In this document: one piece after another, positions 1 through 9,600 of the stretch | Numbering within the stretch: position 1 is the first letter of the stretch | Layout: every line of letters starts with the position of its first letter | Source of the DNA: Maribacter sp. 1_MG-2023 | GTDB lineage: Bacteria > Bacteroidota > Bacteroidia > Flavobacteriales > Flavobacteriaceae | Reading direction: 5' to 3' | Assembly (NCBI RefSeq): GCF_030547005.1 | Contig: NZ_JAUOPN010000004.1 | Location: forward strand, 62,001-126,000 | Length of the DNA stretch: 64,000 nt | Notes under the pieces: generated by a model | Databases searched by the model: none | What the model saw: only the letters and a program-made list of their open reading frames with translations | Told to the model about the DNA's origin: nothing | Program-made: the position numbers and the translations under genes

Positions 1-1398
1 ATAAAAGAGATGCTTAGCGAAGAAGCACCTGTAAATATTTTAAAAGGAAGTACTATCGCTAAAGGATTTTCTAAAGAATTAGACGAACTTAGAGGATTAG
101 CAACTTCAGGAAAAAACTATCTAAACAAAATGCTAGAAAGGGAAACTGCCGCAACCGGCATAACATCCCTTAAAATAGCCTCTAATAATGTCTTTGGTTA
201 TTATATAGAAGTTAGAAACACCCATAAAGATAAAGTACCTGAAACATGGACGCGTAAACAAACTTTGGTAAATGCAGAACGCTATATTACCGAAGAACTT
301 AAAGAATACGAAGCAAAAATTCTAGGAGCAGAAGACCGTATTTCAACTTTAGAGCAACAACTATTTTCTCAATTGGTCGTATGGATGCAAGAGTATATTG
401 CCCCTGTACAAAACAATGCACACCTTATTGCTCAATTAGATTGTCTTTGTGGTTTTGCACAACTTGCAAAAGAAAATGCATACAACTGCCCTTCTTTAAA
501 TGATTCTACAGATTTAGAAATAAAAGACGGAAGGCACCCGGTTATTGAAAAACAGCTTCCTTTAGGCGAACAGTATATTGCCAACGATTTACAACTAGAC
601 AGATCTAATCAACAATTTATAATGATTACCGGTCCGAATATGAGTGGTAAATCAGCATTACTACGACAAACAGCATTAATTGTACTACTTGCACAAATGG
701 GAAGTTTTGTATCTGCAGAATCAGCTAAAATTGGTGTTGTAGATAAAATATTTACCCGAGTTGGTGCAAGTGACAATATTTCAATGGGCGAATCTACTTT
801 TATGGTAGAAATGAACGAAACGGCATCGATACTTAATAATCTCTCTGAGCGAAGCCTTGTATTATTAGATGAAATTGGTCGCGGTACAAGTACATATGAT
901 GGTATATCTATTGCTTGGGCAATTTCTGAATATCTACATGAGCACCCAGCAAGAGCAAAAACAATGTTCGCTACACATTACCATGAGCTCAATGAAATGA
1001 CCAACACCTTTAATCGCATTAAAAACTATAATGTCGCTATAAAAGAGTTAAAGGATACGGTTTTATTTCTACGAAAATTGGTTCCGGGTGGTAGTGAACA
1101 TAGTTTTGGTATTCATGTGGCTAAAATGGCTGGTATGCCTCAACAAGTAATTCAAAAGGCAAATAAAATTTTGAAGAAGTTGGAAAATAAACATGTAAGT
1201 GAAGATGTCGGAGACAAATTAAAAAGTGATTCTGACGAAATGCAATTGAGCTTTTTCAATTTAGACGACCCTTTATTGGACGAAATCAAGGACGAAATCA
1301 CGAATTTAGACATAGATACACTAACTCCGGTAGAAGCTTTAATGAAATTAAATGAGATTAAAAGGCTGTTAACCAAGGGTAAAAAGGCTACTTCATAA
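1..1398 (+). CDS. mutS: DNA mismatch repair protein MutS (5'-truncated by window edge)
   Basis: MutS recognises base mismatches and small loops and uses ATP to recruit MutL. Only the C-terminal part is present; the reading frame is open from base 1, so the gene starts before the window. Visible parts are the end of the lever/clamp region, the Walker A motif GPNMSGKS (about bases 631-654), the Walker B/signature segment [12 protein letters not shown], the helix-turn-helix dimerisation segment, and a short tail that ends in a lysine-rich stretch. The ATPase core looks intact. The gene ends about 30 bases before the tRNA promoter that follows on the same strand. Identity is certain from the ATPase motifs; the N-terminal mismatch-binding domain cannot be judged here. 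Confidence 0.97.
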   Translation: MKEMLSEEAPVNILKGSTIAKGFSKELDELRGLATSGKNYLNKMLERETAATGITSLKIASNNVFGYYIEVRNTHKDKVPETWTRKQTLVNAERYITEELKEYEAKILGAEDRISTLEQQLFSQLVVWMQEYIAPVQNNAHLIAQLDCLCGFAQLAKENAYNCPSLNDSTDLEIKDGRHPVIEKQLPLGEQYIANDLQLDRSNQQFIMITGPNMSGKSALLRQTALIVLLAQMGSFVSAESAKIGVVDKIFTRVGASDNISMGESTFMVEMNETASILNNLSERSLVLLDEIGRGTSTYDGISIAWAISEYLHEHPARAKTMFATHYHELNEMTNTFNRIKNYNVAIKELKDTVLFLRKLVPGGSEHSFGIHVAKMAGMPQQVIQKANKILKKLENKHVSEDVGDKLKSDSDEMQLSFFNLDDPLLDEIKDEITNLDIDTLTPVEALMKLNEIKRLLTKGKKATS

Positions 1399-1426
1399 AT
1401 TTTTTAATTCTTTTGCACTTTTTTAC

Positions 1427-1456
1427 TTTGGTTTTTACAGAATTGTTTTAAATTTG
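1427..1456 (+). promoter_or_regulatory. Promoter of the tRNA-Gly/tRNA-Leu unit
   Basis: A TTTG -33 box (1427-1430) and a perfect TAnnTTTG -7 box, TAAATTTG (1449-1456), are 18 bases apart, matching the sigma-A consensus of Bacteroidota. The predicted start lies near 1460, about 36 bases before tRNA-Gly. Confidence 0.7.
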
Positions 1457-1495
1457 CAGCCGCATCTTTCAAGAGATGCACGTTCTTAAAAATTT

Positions 1496-1567
1496 GCGAA
1501 AGTAGCTCAGGGGTAGAGCATCACCTTGCCAAGGTGGAGGTCGCGGGTTCGAATCCCGTTTTTCGCT
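1496..1567 (+). tRNA. tRNA-Gly (anticodon GCC)
   Basis: A complete cloverleaf can be drawn. The 7-bp acceptor stem GCGAAAG/TTTTCGC has one G-U pair. The D arm contains AGCTCAGGGGTAGAGC. The anticodon stem TCACC/GGTGG encloses the loop TTGCCAA with anticodon GCC at 1528-1530, and the T arm is GCGGG-TTCGAAT-CCCGT. The discriminator is T1567 and CCA is not encoded. Confidence 0.96.
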
Positions 1568-1609
1568 CAGAAAATGTTGCCAGTCAACATTTTTTTCAAA
1601 GCCAAGTAT

Positions 1610-1696
1610 GCTCGAGTGGTGGAATTGGTAGACACGCCGGACTTAAAATCCTGTGCTCTTTGGGGCGTGCGGGTTCAAGTCCCGCCTCGAGTACCA
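1610..1696 (+). tRNA. tRNA-Leu (anticodon TAA)
   Basis: This is a class II tRNA with a long variable arm. The acceptor stem is GCTCGAG/CTCGAGT with a G-U closing pair, the anticodon loop CTTAAAA has TAA at 1644-1646, and the T arm is GCGGG-TTCAAGT-CCCGC. CCA is encoded at 1694-1696, unlike in the neighbouring tRNA-Gly. A C-U mismatch sits second in the anticodon stem. It lies 42 bases after tRNA-Gly and probably shares its transcript. Confidence 0.95.
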
Positions 1697-1698
1697 CA

Positions 1699-1737
1699 AA
1701 ACCCTTGTTAATCTTTAGATTTTCAAGGGTTTTTTAT
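1699..1737 (+). terminator. Intrinsic terminator after the tRNA pair
   Basis: The stem ACCCTTG (1701-1707) / CAAGGGT (1724-1730) is followed directly by a run of T. It closes the tRNA transcript. Confidence 0.85.
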
Positions 1738-1800
1738 TTTATATACTTTTCAAATCGAAGTCTTCAGTTATTCATTAACTTTAGTTATCATTACAAATGC

Positions 1801-2436
1801 ATGCTAAAAAAAATACTAAAAATATCAGGGTTATTACTATTAGCGTTAATTCTAATCATATTTGCCTGTAATAGTATTATCTCAAGTACCGCAGAAGACA
1901 AAACTTATACAGATGTAGCATTAATACCAGCCAATAGAGTCGGTCTCGTTTTAGGCACTTCTAATCGATTAACCAACGGCTCTCCTAATCCATACTACAC
2001 TTATCGTATAAACGCAACCAAAGCGCTCTACAATGAGGGTAAGATTAAATTTATATTAGTTAGCGGGGACAATGGTAGCATCTATTACAACGAACCCGAC
2101 ACCTTCAAGAAAGACTTAGTAAAAGCTGGTATACCAGAAGAGGTTATTTTCTTAGACTATGCAGGCTTTAGAACTTTAGATTCTATGTTCAGGGCTAAGT
2201 TTATTTTCGGTTTAGATGACGTAACGGTTATCTCTCAAAAATTCCATAACGAAAGAGCTATTTATATTGCAAAGCAAAAAGGCTTGAATGCAATTGGTTT
2301 CAATGCTAAAGATGTTTCTGCAAGTCAAGGGCTAAAAGTTCAAATAAGAGAATATTTAGCTCGAGTAAAAGTATTTATTGATATGATACTAAACACCCAA
2401 CCAAAATTCTACGGTACCCCTATAGAGATAAAATAA
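1801..2436 (+). CDS. SanA/YdcF-type (DUF218) membrane-anchored envelope protein
   Basis: A 211-residue protein of the DUF218/ElyC/SanA family, whose E. coli members influence envelope permeability; the enzymatic activity is not settled. One N-terminal membrane segment (about residues 8-24, LLLLALILIIFACNSII) anchors it. The family landmarks follow: a VGLVLGTSN strand-loop, an FILVSGDN glycine-serine motif, the DYAGFRTLDSMFRA helix and a DVTVISQKFHNERA segment. The start is ATG 1801; the longer open frame upstream runs through both tRNA genes and cannot be coding. A weak -7-like box, TAACTTTA, lies at 1776-1783. The gene stands alone between the tRNA terminator and the Nramp-like gene. The family call is firm and the function is inferred. 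Confidence 0.88.
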   Translation: MLKKILKISGLLLLALILIIFACNSIISSTAEDKTYTDVALIPANRVGLVLGTSNRLTNGSPNPYYTYRINATKALYNEGKIKFILVSGDNGSIYYNEPDTFKKDLVKAGIPEEVIFLDYAGFRTLDSMFRAKFIFGLDDVTVISQKFHNERAIYIAKQKGLNAIGFNAKDVSASQGLKVQIREYLARVKVFIDMILNTQPKFYGTPIEIK

Positions 2437-2498
2437 GTCGCTAAATTCAGTACAATAAAATACACTACATTTAAGAGCACTGACTAAAACCAACTAGA

Positions 2499-3749
2499 AT
2501 GCTCAATTTAAAAACGATACTTAAAAACTTAGGTCCGGGACTTTTATTTGCAAGTATGGCCATAGGCACCTCTCATCTTGTCTTATCTACCAAAGCTGGG
2601 GCGCAATATGGCTGGCTGATGATTATTCCTATAATTTTAGCTAACATCTTAAAATACCCCTTTTTCGAGTTCGGTGTTCGATATACTAACGTTACCAATA
2701 AAACCTTAATAGAAGGCTATTTAAATCGCGGTAAAGGATATTTATGGTTTTATGCTATAATTAGCTTTATTACCACTTTCACCATACTAGCTGCCTTATA
2801 TACCGTTACAGCCGGTCTATTCATAAATCTATTCGGAATCGGGCATAGTTATATTGCCATGGTAGCGCTAAGTTTATTTTTAATAATAAGTGCACTTCTG
2901 ATTTTCGGAAAATACAAGTTTTTAGAAATCAGCTTAAAATTTGTGGTCGGTGTATTATTTATTGCTTTACTGGTTACTACTATTTTAGTTCTAGCAAAAG
3001 GACCAGTAAGCCATGTGTCAGACTTTAAACCCTTACCCATTTTAAATGAAGTAGGAATACTATTTTTAATAGGATTAATCGGGTGGATGCCTACCAGCGT
3101 AGAAGCATCTAGCTGGATAAGTTTGTGGAGTATTGAAAAATGGAAAACTCAAGACAAACCTAGCTTAAAAGAATCTCTACAAGAATTTAATATCGGATAT
3201 ACCATTACCGCCATATTAGCAGTCTTCTTTATGATAATAGGTTGGTATACGTTATACGGAACGAATATAGAACTCAGTAATAACGCAGTAAGTTTCGCAG
3301 ACCAAGTTGTTCGGTTATTTACACAACATATTGGATCTTGGGCATATCTATTCATAGCCATTTCTGCATTTGCCACAATGTTCAGCACTTGTATGACCGC
3401 ACATGATGCTTTAGCTAGAGTCAGCTTAGATATTATATCGCTATTAAAACCAAAAACCACATGGTATAGAACAAAAACAGCATACGCAGCAGGCGTCTTC
3501 GCCTTAACACTAATTAATTTTGTAGTTATAGCAGCGTTTAGCGCAAATATGGGAAATCTGGTTGCTTTGGCTACATTTGTATCTTTCGTTGTAGCGCCGA
3601 TTGTAGGTTATATGAATTTAAAAAATGTAACCAGCGATGACCTAGAACCTAAATTTCGACCAGGTAAGAAACTAAAATTACTCACCTATGTAGGAATTTT
3701 ATTCTTGTCTGGTTTCGCCTTCTATTACTTCTATATCATTATTTTTTAA
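2499..3749 (+). CDS. Divergent Nramp-family (SLC11-like) transporter lacking the DPGN metal motif
   Basis: A 416-residue inner-membrane protein with about eleven hydrophobic segments and an Nramp-like fold: an N-terminal GPG followed by TM1, and a conserved TKAGAQYG just after TM1. Classical Nramp proteins take up Mn2+ or Fe2+ and carry DPGN in TM1. Aligning GPG-to-AGA without gaps puts Gly23-Thr-Ser-His26 in those four positions, so the usual Asp and Asn ligands are absent. TM6 reads GWMPTSVEASSW (residues 195-206) and keeps a Met-Pro but lacks the usual His. This points to a different substrate or mechanism. No metal-related gene or Fur/MntR-like site is visible nearby. The gene is convergent with the OmpA-like gene, 24 bases away. 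Confidence 0.85.
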   Translation: MLNLKTILKNLGPGLLFASMAIGTSHLVLSTKAGAQYGWLMIIPIILANILKYPFFEFGVRYTNVTNKTLIEGYLNRGKGYLWFYAIISFITTFTILAALYTVTAGLFINLFGIGHSYIAMVALSLFLIISALLIFGKYKFLEISLKFVVGVLFIALLVTTILVLAKGPVSHVSDFKPLPILNEVGILFLIGLIGWMPTSVEASSWISLWSIEKWKTQDKPSLKESLQEFNIGYTITAILAVFFMIIGWYTLYGTNIELSNNAVSFADQVVRLFTQHIGSWAYLFIAISAFATMFSTCMTAHDALARVSLDIISLLKPKTTWYRTKTAYAAGVFALTLINFVVIAAFSANMGNLVALATFVSFVVAPIVGYMNLKNVTSDDLEPKFRPGKKLKLLTYVGILFLSGFAFYYFYIIIF

Positions 3750-3773
3750 CAATGATATGGAAGTAGGCAACAA

Positions 3774-5684
3774 TTACTCTACAACAAATAATGTACGTTC
3801 GTTTTGTTTATGAAGAAAATCTAGGCAATAAGCACCATTTACGCAATTGTTTACGATTATCTCTTCACCATAACCAGTTGCCTCAATAATGTTATTTGAA
3901 TTTAAACCATTGCTCAAAAGATAGTTTTTAATAACATCAGCTCGCTGTTGCGATAACCTTTTATTAGACGAAGTACTGCCCCTGGTATCTGTATGAGATT
4001 GTATTCTTAATCTCATTTGAGGAAAACGTACGACAGCGTCTATAACTTTATTAAGCTCCTCTTCTACTTGAGCGTTTAATACTGATTTACCTTTATCGAA
4101 ATAGAATTTATTTAGTTTTAATACCGTTTTATCTTCTCGTTGTGTTACCAAGTCTTCCATTCTTGAAAGACCCATATTATAAGCAGTATTTTGAATTTCT
4201 TCCATCCCCTCTTCAGAATACGTGGTAGAGAAAATAGAATAACCATCACTCATAGCCTGGATCGTTACTTGAGACATCCACGGCACTTCTACTCTAAAGC
4301 TACCGTCATCACCTGCAAAAACTTCTTTTAAAATATCTCCTTGTTGGTTCAACAATCTCACTTGAGCACCTTTTAATCCTACTTTATTTCGAAGGTTAAC
4401 TACTTTACCACCTAAGGCAAAAGTTTTTAAACCAGGAGTATTTTTAAGCTCAAAACCATATAAGTCATCTCCGCCTTTACCACCAGCTCTATTAGAAGCA
4501 AAGAATCCAGATAATCCTTTATTTTCAATATTTTGAATAATGAATCCGAAATCATCTGCTACTGAATTAATACCGTCTCCTAGGTTTACAGGTATAGTAT
4601 ACGAATCATTAGGTAACATATTAGACTTGTAAATATCCATCCCTCCAAAGCCATAGAAAACATCCGAAGAGAAATATAAACTACCGTCAAAAACGTACGG
4701 AGCAATCTCGTTGCCCGGTGAGTTTATTCTAGGTCCTAGATTAATAGGTGCAGACATTATCTGCCCGTTATTAGTGTACACATAATACAAATCTGTACCA
4801 CCATAGCTATCGTCAAAATTGGCAGCAAAATATAATCGTTCAGTAGCATCGTCAAAGAAGGGGTAATAAAAAGAAGTACTTAAATCTTTTAAAATAAATC
4901 GAAACCGATTATTTTTTGTAAGTGTACCTATTGCCAATGCATTTTTACCATTCTCATCATATCTAAGCTCACCATCTTCTTCATTAGACAAGACATAAAA
5001 AAATGTAGTTAGTTTTTCAGAGTAATAGGGAGTTGATTTATGGAAGTCGGTTGTCGGTATTTCTTCAAAAGTTTCTACATCAACCAAATTATTATCAGAG
5101 CTCAATCTAGCAAAGTAAATATCTAAATATGATTCACCCGTTGGTTCATACAGGTTTTTAGTATTTCGACCTCTGCTACTACTAAAAAGCAAACCATTCT
5201 TATAAAATGCCGGCGAGAAATCTCCTTGTGCACTATTCACCCCTAAATCTCGAATGTTACTATTATCAGTTCCAGAAGGTATATCTAATAAACTGTAATT
5301 AAATTCAGCATTTTCTAAAAGTTCTGGAGATAATTTGTCTGCTTTTGATTTTAAGAACATTTTCACTCTATCTCTTTCAGAGTTTTTAGAAAGACTCTGC
5401 AACATTTTATTAAATCTGTTTACAGTTATTATCGTATCGTTCTTGTTGACCTTTAAATAAAGCTCAGATGCACTATCATAACTGCCTGTACTAAAATAAG
5501 AATCTGCAAGGTTAAGTAATTGATGATTGGTCAATGAATCTTTTTGCATTTCACTATTATACGCTGCAATCGCTTTTTCATATTGATAACCATAAAAAAG
5601 GTTATCGGCTTTAGATTTTTTGTCTTGAGCCGTACTTAGAAATGGTACAAAAACTAGTAATACTATGATTAATTTAAATTTCAT
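3774..5684 (-). CDS. OmpA-family outer-membrane/peptidoglycan protein of an adhesin-PorP-OmpA operon
   Basis: A 636-residue exported protein (signal peptide ending FLSTAQ). Domains in order: TPR-like helices (about 20-110), PD40/WD40-like beta-propeller blades (about 130-410, with repeated LYFSS/LYFAA strands), a carboxypeptidase-regulatory/CNA-B-like sandwich (about 420-490), and a C-terminal OmpA peptidoglycan-binding domain (about 525-636). The OmpA domain has YFDKGKSVLN and IQSHTDTRGS. Proteins of this layout typically follow a PorP/SprF gene and a large type IX secreted protein in Bacteroidota, as here. The start is 11 bases after the PorP gene, so they are one operon. It probably links the surface complex to the cell wall. 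Family certain, role inferred from context. Confidence 0.93.
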   Translation of the reverse strand: MKFKLIIVLLVFVPFLSTAQDKKSKADNLFYGYQYEKAIAAYNSEMQKDSLTNHQLLNLADSYFSTGSYDSASELYLKVNKNDTIITVNRFNKMLQSLSKNSERDRVKMFLKSKADKLSPELLENAEFNYSLLDIPSGTDNSNIRDLGVNSAQGDFSPAFYKNGLLFSSSRGRNTKNLYEPTGESYLDIYFARLSSDNNLVDVETFEEIPTTDFHKSTPYYSEKLTTFFYVLSNEEDGELRYDENGKNALAIGTLTKNNRFRFILKDLSTSFYYPFFDDATERLYFAANFDDSYGGTDLYYVYTNNGQIMSAPINLGPRINSPGNEIAPYVFDGSLYFSSDVFYGFGGMDIYKSNMLPNDSYTIPVNLGDGINSVADDFGFIIQNIENKGLSGFFASNRAGGKGGDDLYGFELKNTPGLKTFALGGKVVNLRNKVGLKGAQVRLLNQQGDILKEVFAGDDGSFRVEVPWMSQVTIQAMSDGYSIFSTTYSEEGMEEIQNTAYNMGLSRMEDLVTQREDKTVLKLNKFYFDKGKSVLNAQVEEELNKVIDAVVRFPQMRLRIQSHTDTRGSTSSNKRLSQQRADVIKNYLLSNGLNSNNIIEATGYGEEIIVNNCVNGAYCLDFLHKQNERTLFVVE

Positions 5685-5695
5685 TTTAGTTCTCT

Positions 5696-6676
5696 TTAAA
5701 AGAATCGAGGTGAATCAACTTGTTTTGGTTTACCCTTTGCATTATTATCACTACTCCCTTTAGATTTCGAAGGTCCTTTTCTACCCAAATAGAATTTAAG
5801 TATGATCTCATGAGACCCTTTATTAAATTCGCCAAGTAAGTTCGTATTATAATCATACGAATACCCAGCAAACAAAGTATTTGAAATCTGAAAACCTGCT
5901 AAACCACTAAACGCATTATCTAAGCGATATGAAACACCTGCCGTAACCACATCAGAAATTAAGAAGTTACTCGATAAGTTAACATTAACTGGCGAGCCAG
6001 ATATCGTATTAACCAAAAAGGCAGGTTTAAATTTCAGGTTATCTGATAGTTCAAAAACATAACCCCCTATAAAATTAAATTGAAGCTTATCTTCTACCAC
6101 AGATGCAATCTCGTCATTATACACCCCTTCGGTTAAAAAATTAGGTACAGATGCACCTAAATACCAATCTTCTGAGTATAAGAAAGCACCAGCACCTACT
6201 GTTGGATAGAATTTACTCAACATCTCTTCACTAAGGTTCTCACCAGGATTCTCAAAAATACCTTTTGAAAAATCTACATTTAGAAACGAACCACCAGCAT
6301 CAATACCAAAAGACAATTTTGTCTCGTCGGTAACCTTTATTTGGTAAGAATACGAAATATCGGCATAGGTCTGTGTAGCCGGACCTAATTCATCATTTAC
6401 AATATTAATACCTAAACCTACTTTTTCATTTTTAAATGGCAGGTTTGCCCCAAAACGAAATGTTCTAGGTGCACCAGGTATATCAATCCATTGAGCTCTA
6501 TATAATCCAGAAAATTCTGGATTTTCTACCGTACCAACATAAGCCGGGTTAAAACTACCGATATTATACATGTACTGGGTGTACTGAGGTTCTTTCTGTG
6601 AAAATGCATTAAAGCCTAACAGAGAAAATAGTACTAAAGCAATAGTATAACTCGATTTATAAAAGTTATAATCCAT
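5696..6676 (-). CDS. PorP/SprF-family type IX secretion outer-membrane protein
   Basis: A 326-residue beta-barrel-like protein with a signal peptide (cleavage after NAFSQ) and the family hallmark near the N-terminus, EPQYTQYMYNIGSFNPAYVG. SprF of Flavobacterium johnsoniae is needed for surface display of the adhesin SprB, and paralogues are usually paired with other giant secreted proteins. This gene lies 8 bases after the giant surface protein and 11 bases before the OmpA-like gene, so it is likely the dedicated display partner of that protein. The C-terminus is a charged, low-complexity tail (about residues 300-326, KGSSDNNAKGKPKQ) rather than a barrel strand, which is somewhat unusual. Confidence 0.94.
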   Translation of the reverse strand: MDYNFYKSSYTIALVLFSLLGFNAFSQKEPQYTQYMYNIGSFNPAYVGTVENPEFSGLYRAQWIDIPGAPRTFRFGANLPFKNEKVGLGINIVNDELGPATQTYADISYSYQIKVTDETKLSFGIDAGGSFLNVDFSKGIFENPGENLSEEMLSKFYPTVGAGAFLYSEDWYLGASVPNFLTEGVYNDEIASVVEDKLQFNFIGGYVFELSDNLKFKPAFLVNTISGSPVNVNLSSNFLISDVVTAGVSYRLDNAFSGLAGFQISNTLFAGYSYDYNTNLLGEFNKGSHEIILKFYLGRKGPSKSKGSSDNNAKGKPKQVDSPRFF

Positions 6677-6684
6677 AATTTATT

Positions 6685-9600
6685 TTATCTAATAAGCTGT
6701 ATCCAACCTTTATCTAGTATTGCAGGTTGATTATTAACACTATAATTCATGATATAAAAATAAGTTCCCTTTGGCACTTCTTTTCCTTTATAAGTACCGT
6801 CCCATACATCGCCATCATTTACTTTTTCGGTTTCAAATACAAGGTTTCCATAACGATCGTAAATTTTTATTCTGTATTGCAAATTAACTTCTAACTGTGC
6901 ACCAGTATCTGGATTCGTTAAAGTTCTATTAATACGAAGAACCTCATTCTGATTATTACCGTTTGGAGAGAATTGATTAAACAGAAAACCTGGATCCCCA
7001 GGGCTTTTCTGAATTACCTCAACCTCAACGGTTGCTTCATTATTTTCTGTATTACCATCACGTGGTGTAGACCTAACAATATTTGCAGTATTCGTATATG
7101 TACCCATTGCTGGAACTCTAGCAATAATTCTCAATGTAGCTGTTTCTTCTCTATTTAAAGTCGGAATATTCCAATTACCCGAAGCTTCTTCATACGTACC
7201 ACCAAAATCTGATTCAGCAGAAACAAATTCAAATCCGTTTTCAATCAAAATCAAATCATTGACAACTATATCTGTTACCACATCAGATTCAGAAACATTG
7301 GTAACACGAATAATGAATTCTACCTCATCTCCCACCAATGCTTTATCTGGGCGAGCCTCTTTCTCTATCTTAAGATCAACCCCTTGTGGAGCTTCAGTAC
7401 TCAATTCTACAGTAGCTTCATCATTTTCAGGATTATTATCTGAAGGAATAGATTCAAGTAGAACGGCAGTGTTAATATACGGCCCTTGTTCTGCCACCAT
7501 TACCGTGATAGATAGTTCCAAAGAAATACCAGCTGCAATTTCTGAAATGGTCCAATTACCCGATACCTCATCATAATCAGTAGCCCCAGGAGCATCTACA
7601 GAAACAAAATCAAAACCTAATTCTAAAAGATCACCAACAACAATAGCTCTTGCAGTTCTGTCAGATAAATTAGTAATTAGAATTTTAAAAATAATCGTAT
7701 CACCAATTAAAGCATCAATATTATCAACAGATTTCAACACTTCTAAATCAATTGGATCATCACAATTGGGCGTAGCCACCGGATCACAAGGATCATCAGG
7801 GTCAGAACCATTTGTTTGCTCGTCTAAATCTGAAATTTCGTCACCATCGGTATCACAACTACCGTTGAATCGATTAGGTATACACGGATTATTATTGGCA
7901 GGATCTTGTTGATCATTTACTCCATCATTATCAGCATCTGCAGTATTAGATTCTAAAGCATCGATAATTCCGTCTTCATCCTCATCTAAAGGATTAGCAA
8001 TATCATCACCAACCTCATCACCATCTTCAATACCATCACCATCGGTATCAGCATCGTTAGAATCTGTACCAAGAGTTACTTCTTGACCACCTAAAAGACC
8101 ATCATTATCGTCATCGGTTTCGCAATCGCTAACGTTTATAGTTACATCTACGGTAGGGTTAACACATGGTGCAGTAGAATTTGTTGTCGTAAATCTAAAA
8201 ACATAAGCCCCAGAAGCAAAATCTTCGAATTCCACAACATTTGTAGAACTAATATTTACATCGTTTTGCGGTCCGGAAACAAAAACCCAAACCCCAGGAT
8301 CCGCACCAGATAGTCTCGTATCTAAATCTATCGCTGTAAGTCCGTTCGCAGCCACATTACAGATAGAACCGTTTGTTGCCGTTCCGGTAGTTGCCTGAGA
8401 ACCTATTCTAGCAATAACAGGTTGTCTGTCTGTTGTACATTCATTTTCGGTTGCTTCTACATAGTATGTCGCGGTAGCGTTTAAAGAAGGAGTTGTAAAT
8501 GTTACGCCCATTGCAATTGGCGTAACTGCATCCAAAGAATCATACCAATTAACAGAAGCGCCATCAGTTGGTTCAACACTTAACAATAAAGTACCAGGGC
8601 CACAACGTTCATTATCATTAATTACAGTTAATTGTGGCAATACATTTCTAACTATTTGCACTTCTATGGTACCACTTGCACAATCATTGGCTTCATCATA
8701 GAAAAAACCATAATAAGAAGCTGGTAAATCTACATCTTGAGCTTCTGTAGCCGTCAAGTGAGAATTTGTATTCAAAGGATTGGAAACTCTACTCCAAGTC
8801 AAAACCGTACCTGCAGGAGCTGTACTATTTGTAAAATCAAATAAGTTGGCAGAAAAATCATCTCCAGCCTCTTCTACACAATAGATATTTGAAACCGTTG
8901 TATCTAGGGTTGGGGCCGCCAAGCAATTATCATCATCAGTAATAGAAATTATTATCGAACTATTACCTTCTAGATTTACATTGTTTGAAGGCGAATCCAA
9001 TTCGATAACAAAGGTTTCTGTATTTTCTAGGATTGCATCGTTTATAATTGGAATCGTAATATTCTGTACTTCATTAGCTTCACCATCAAATATTAAAGTT
9101 CCACTATTTCCAGTATAATCTTCACCTTCAGCTGCTGTATCATCGTTAAAAGAGTAATCAACTGTTGTACCCCCTACAACTGCAATATCCAATACCACTT
9201 CAAAAACCAATTCACCGGCATCAATATTTTCATTAACCTGAGAAATATCTAAAAAAGTTAATTCTGCCTGATCATTATCGTCAATTTCAACTGTAGCCGT
9301 TCTGGTAGCCGCAGCACCTAATTCATAACCAGCACCTGAAACCAATGTCAATATAACAGTTTCAGTACCCTCTTGAATTGCATCATTAATCGGTAGAATA
9401 TCAATTTCAGCATTTTGTTCGCCAACCTCAATTCTTACAGCATTTTCATTTATTTCATCAAAATCTATTTCATTATCAGCAGTACCACTTATTGCATAAT
9501 TAACAATTATTGGACCGCTAGTATTGTTGGGAGCACTTAAACTCACGGTAAATTCTCCGGTTGAATTTGCTCCACTGCTTTCTGCAGCTGTACCATCTGA

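Noticed and set aside
1526-1711. Open frames running through the tRNA-Gly and tRNA-Leu genes, including an N-terminal extension of the SanA-like gene from 1534
   Set aside because: Both tRNAs fold perfectly and a terminator lies between them and the SanA-like gene; the real protein starts at ATG 1801 with a membrane anchor.
3733-3758. Inverted repeat ATATCATT/AATGATAT between the Nramp-like and OmpA-like genes as a terminator
   Set aside because: All-AT-rich, overlaps the Nramp stop codon, and no T-run follows on either strand.
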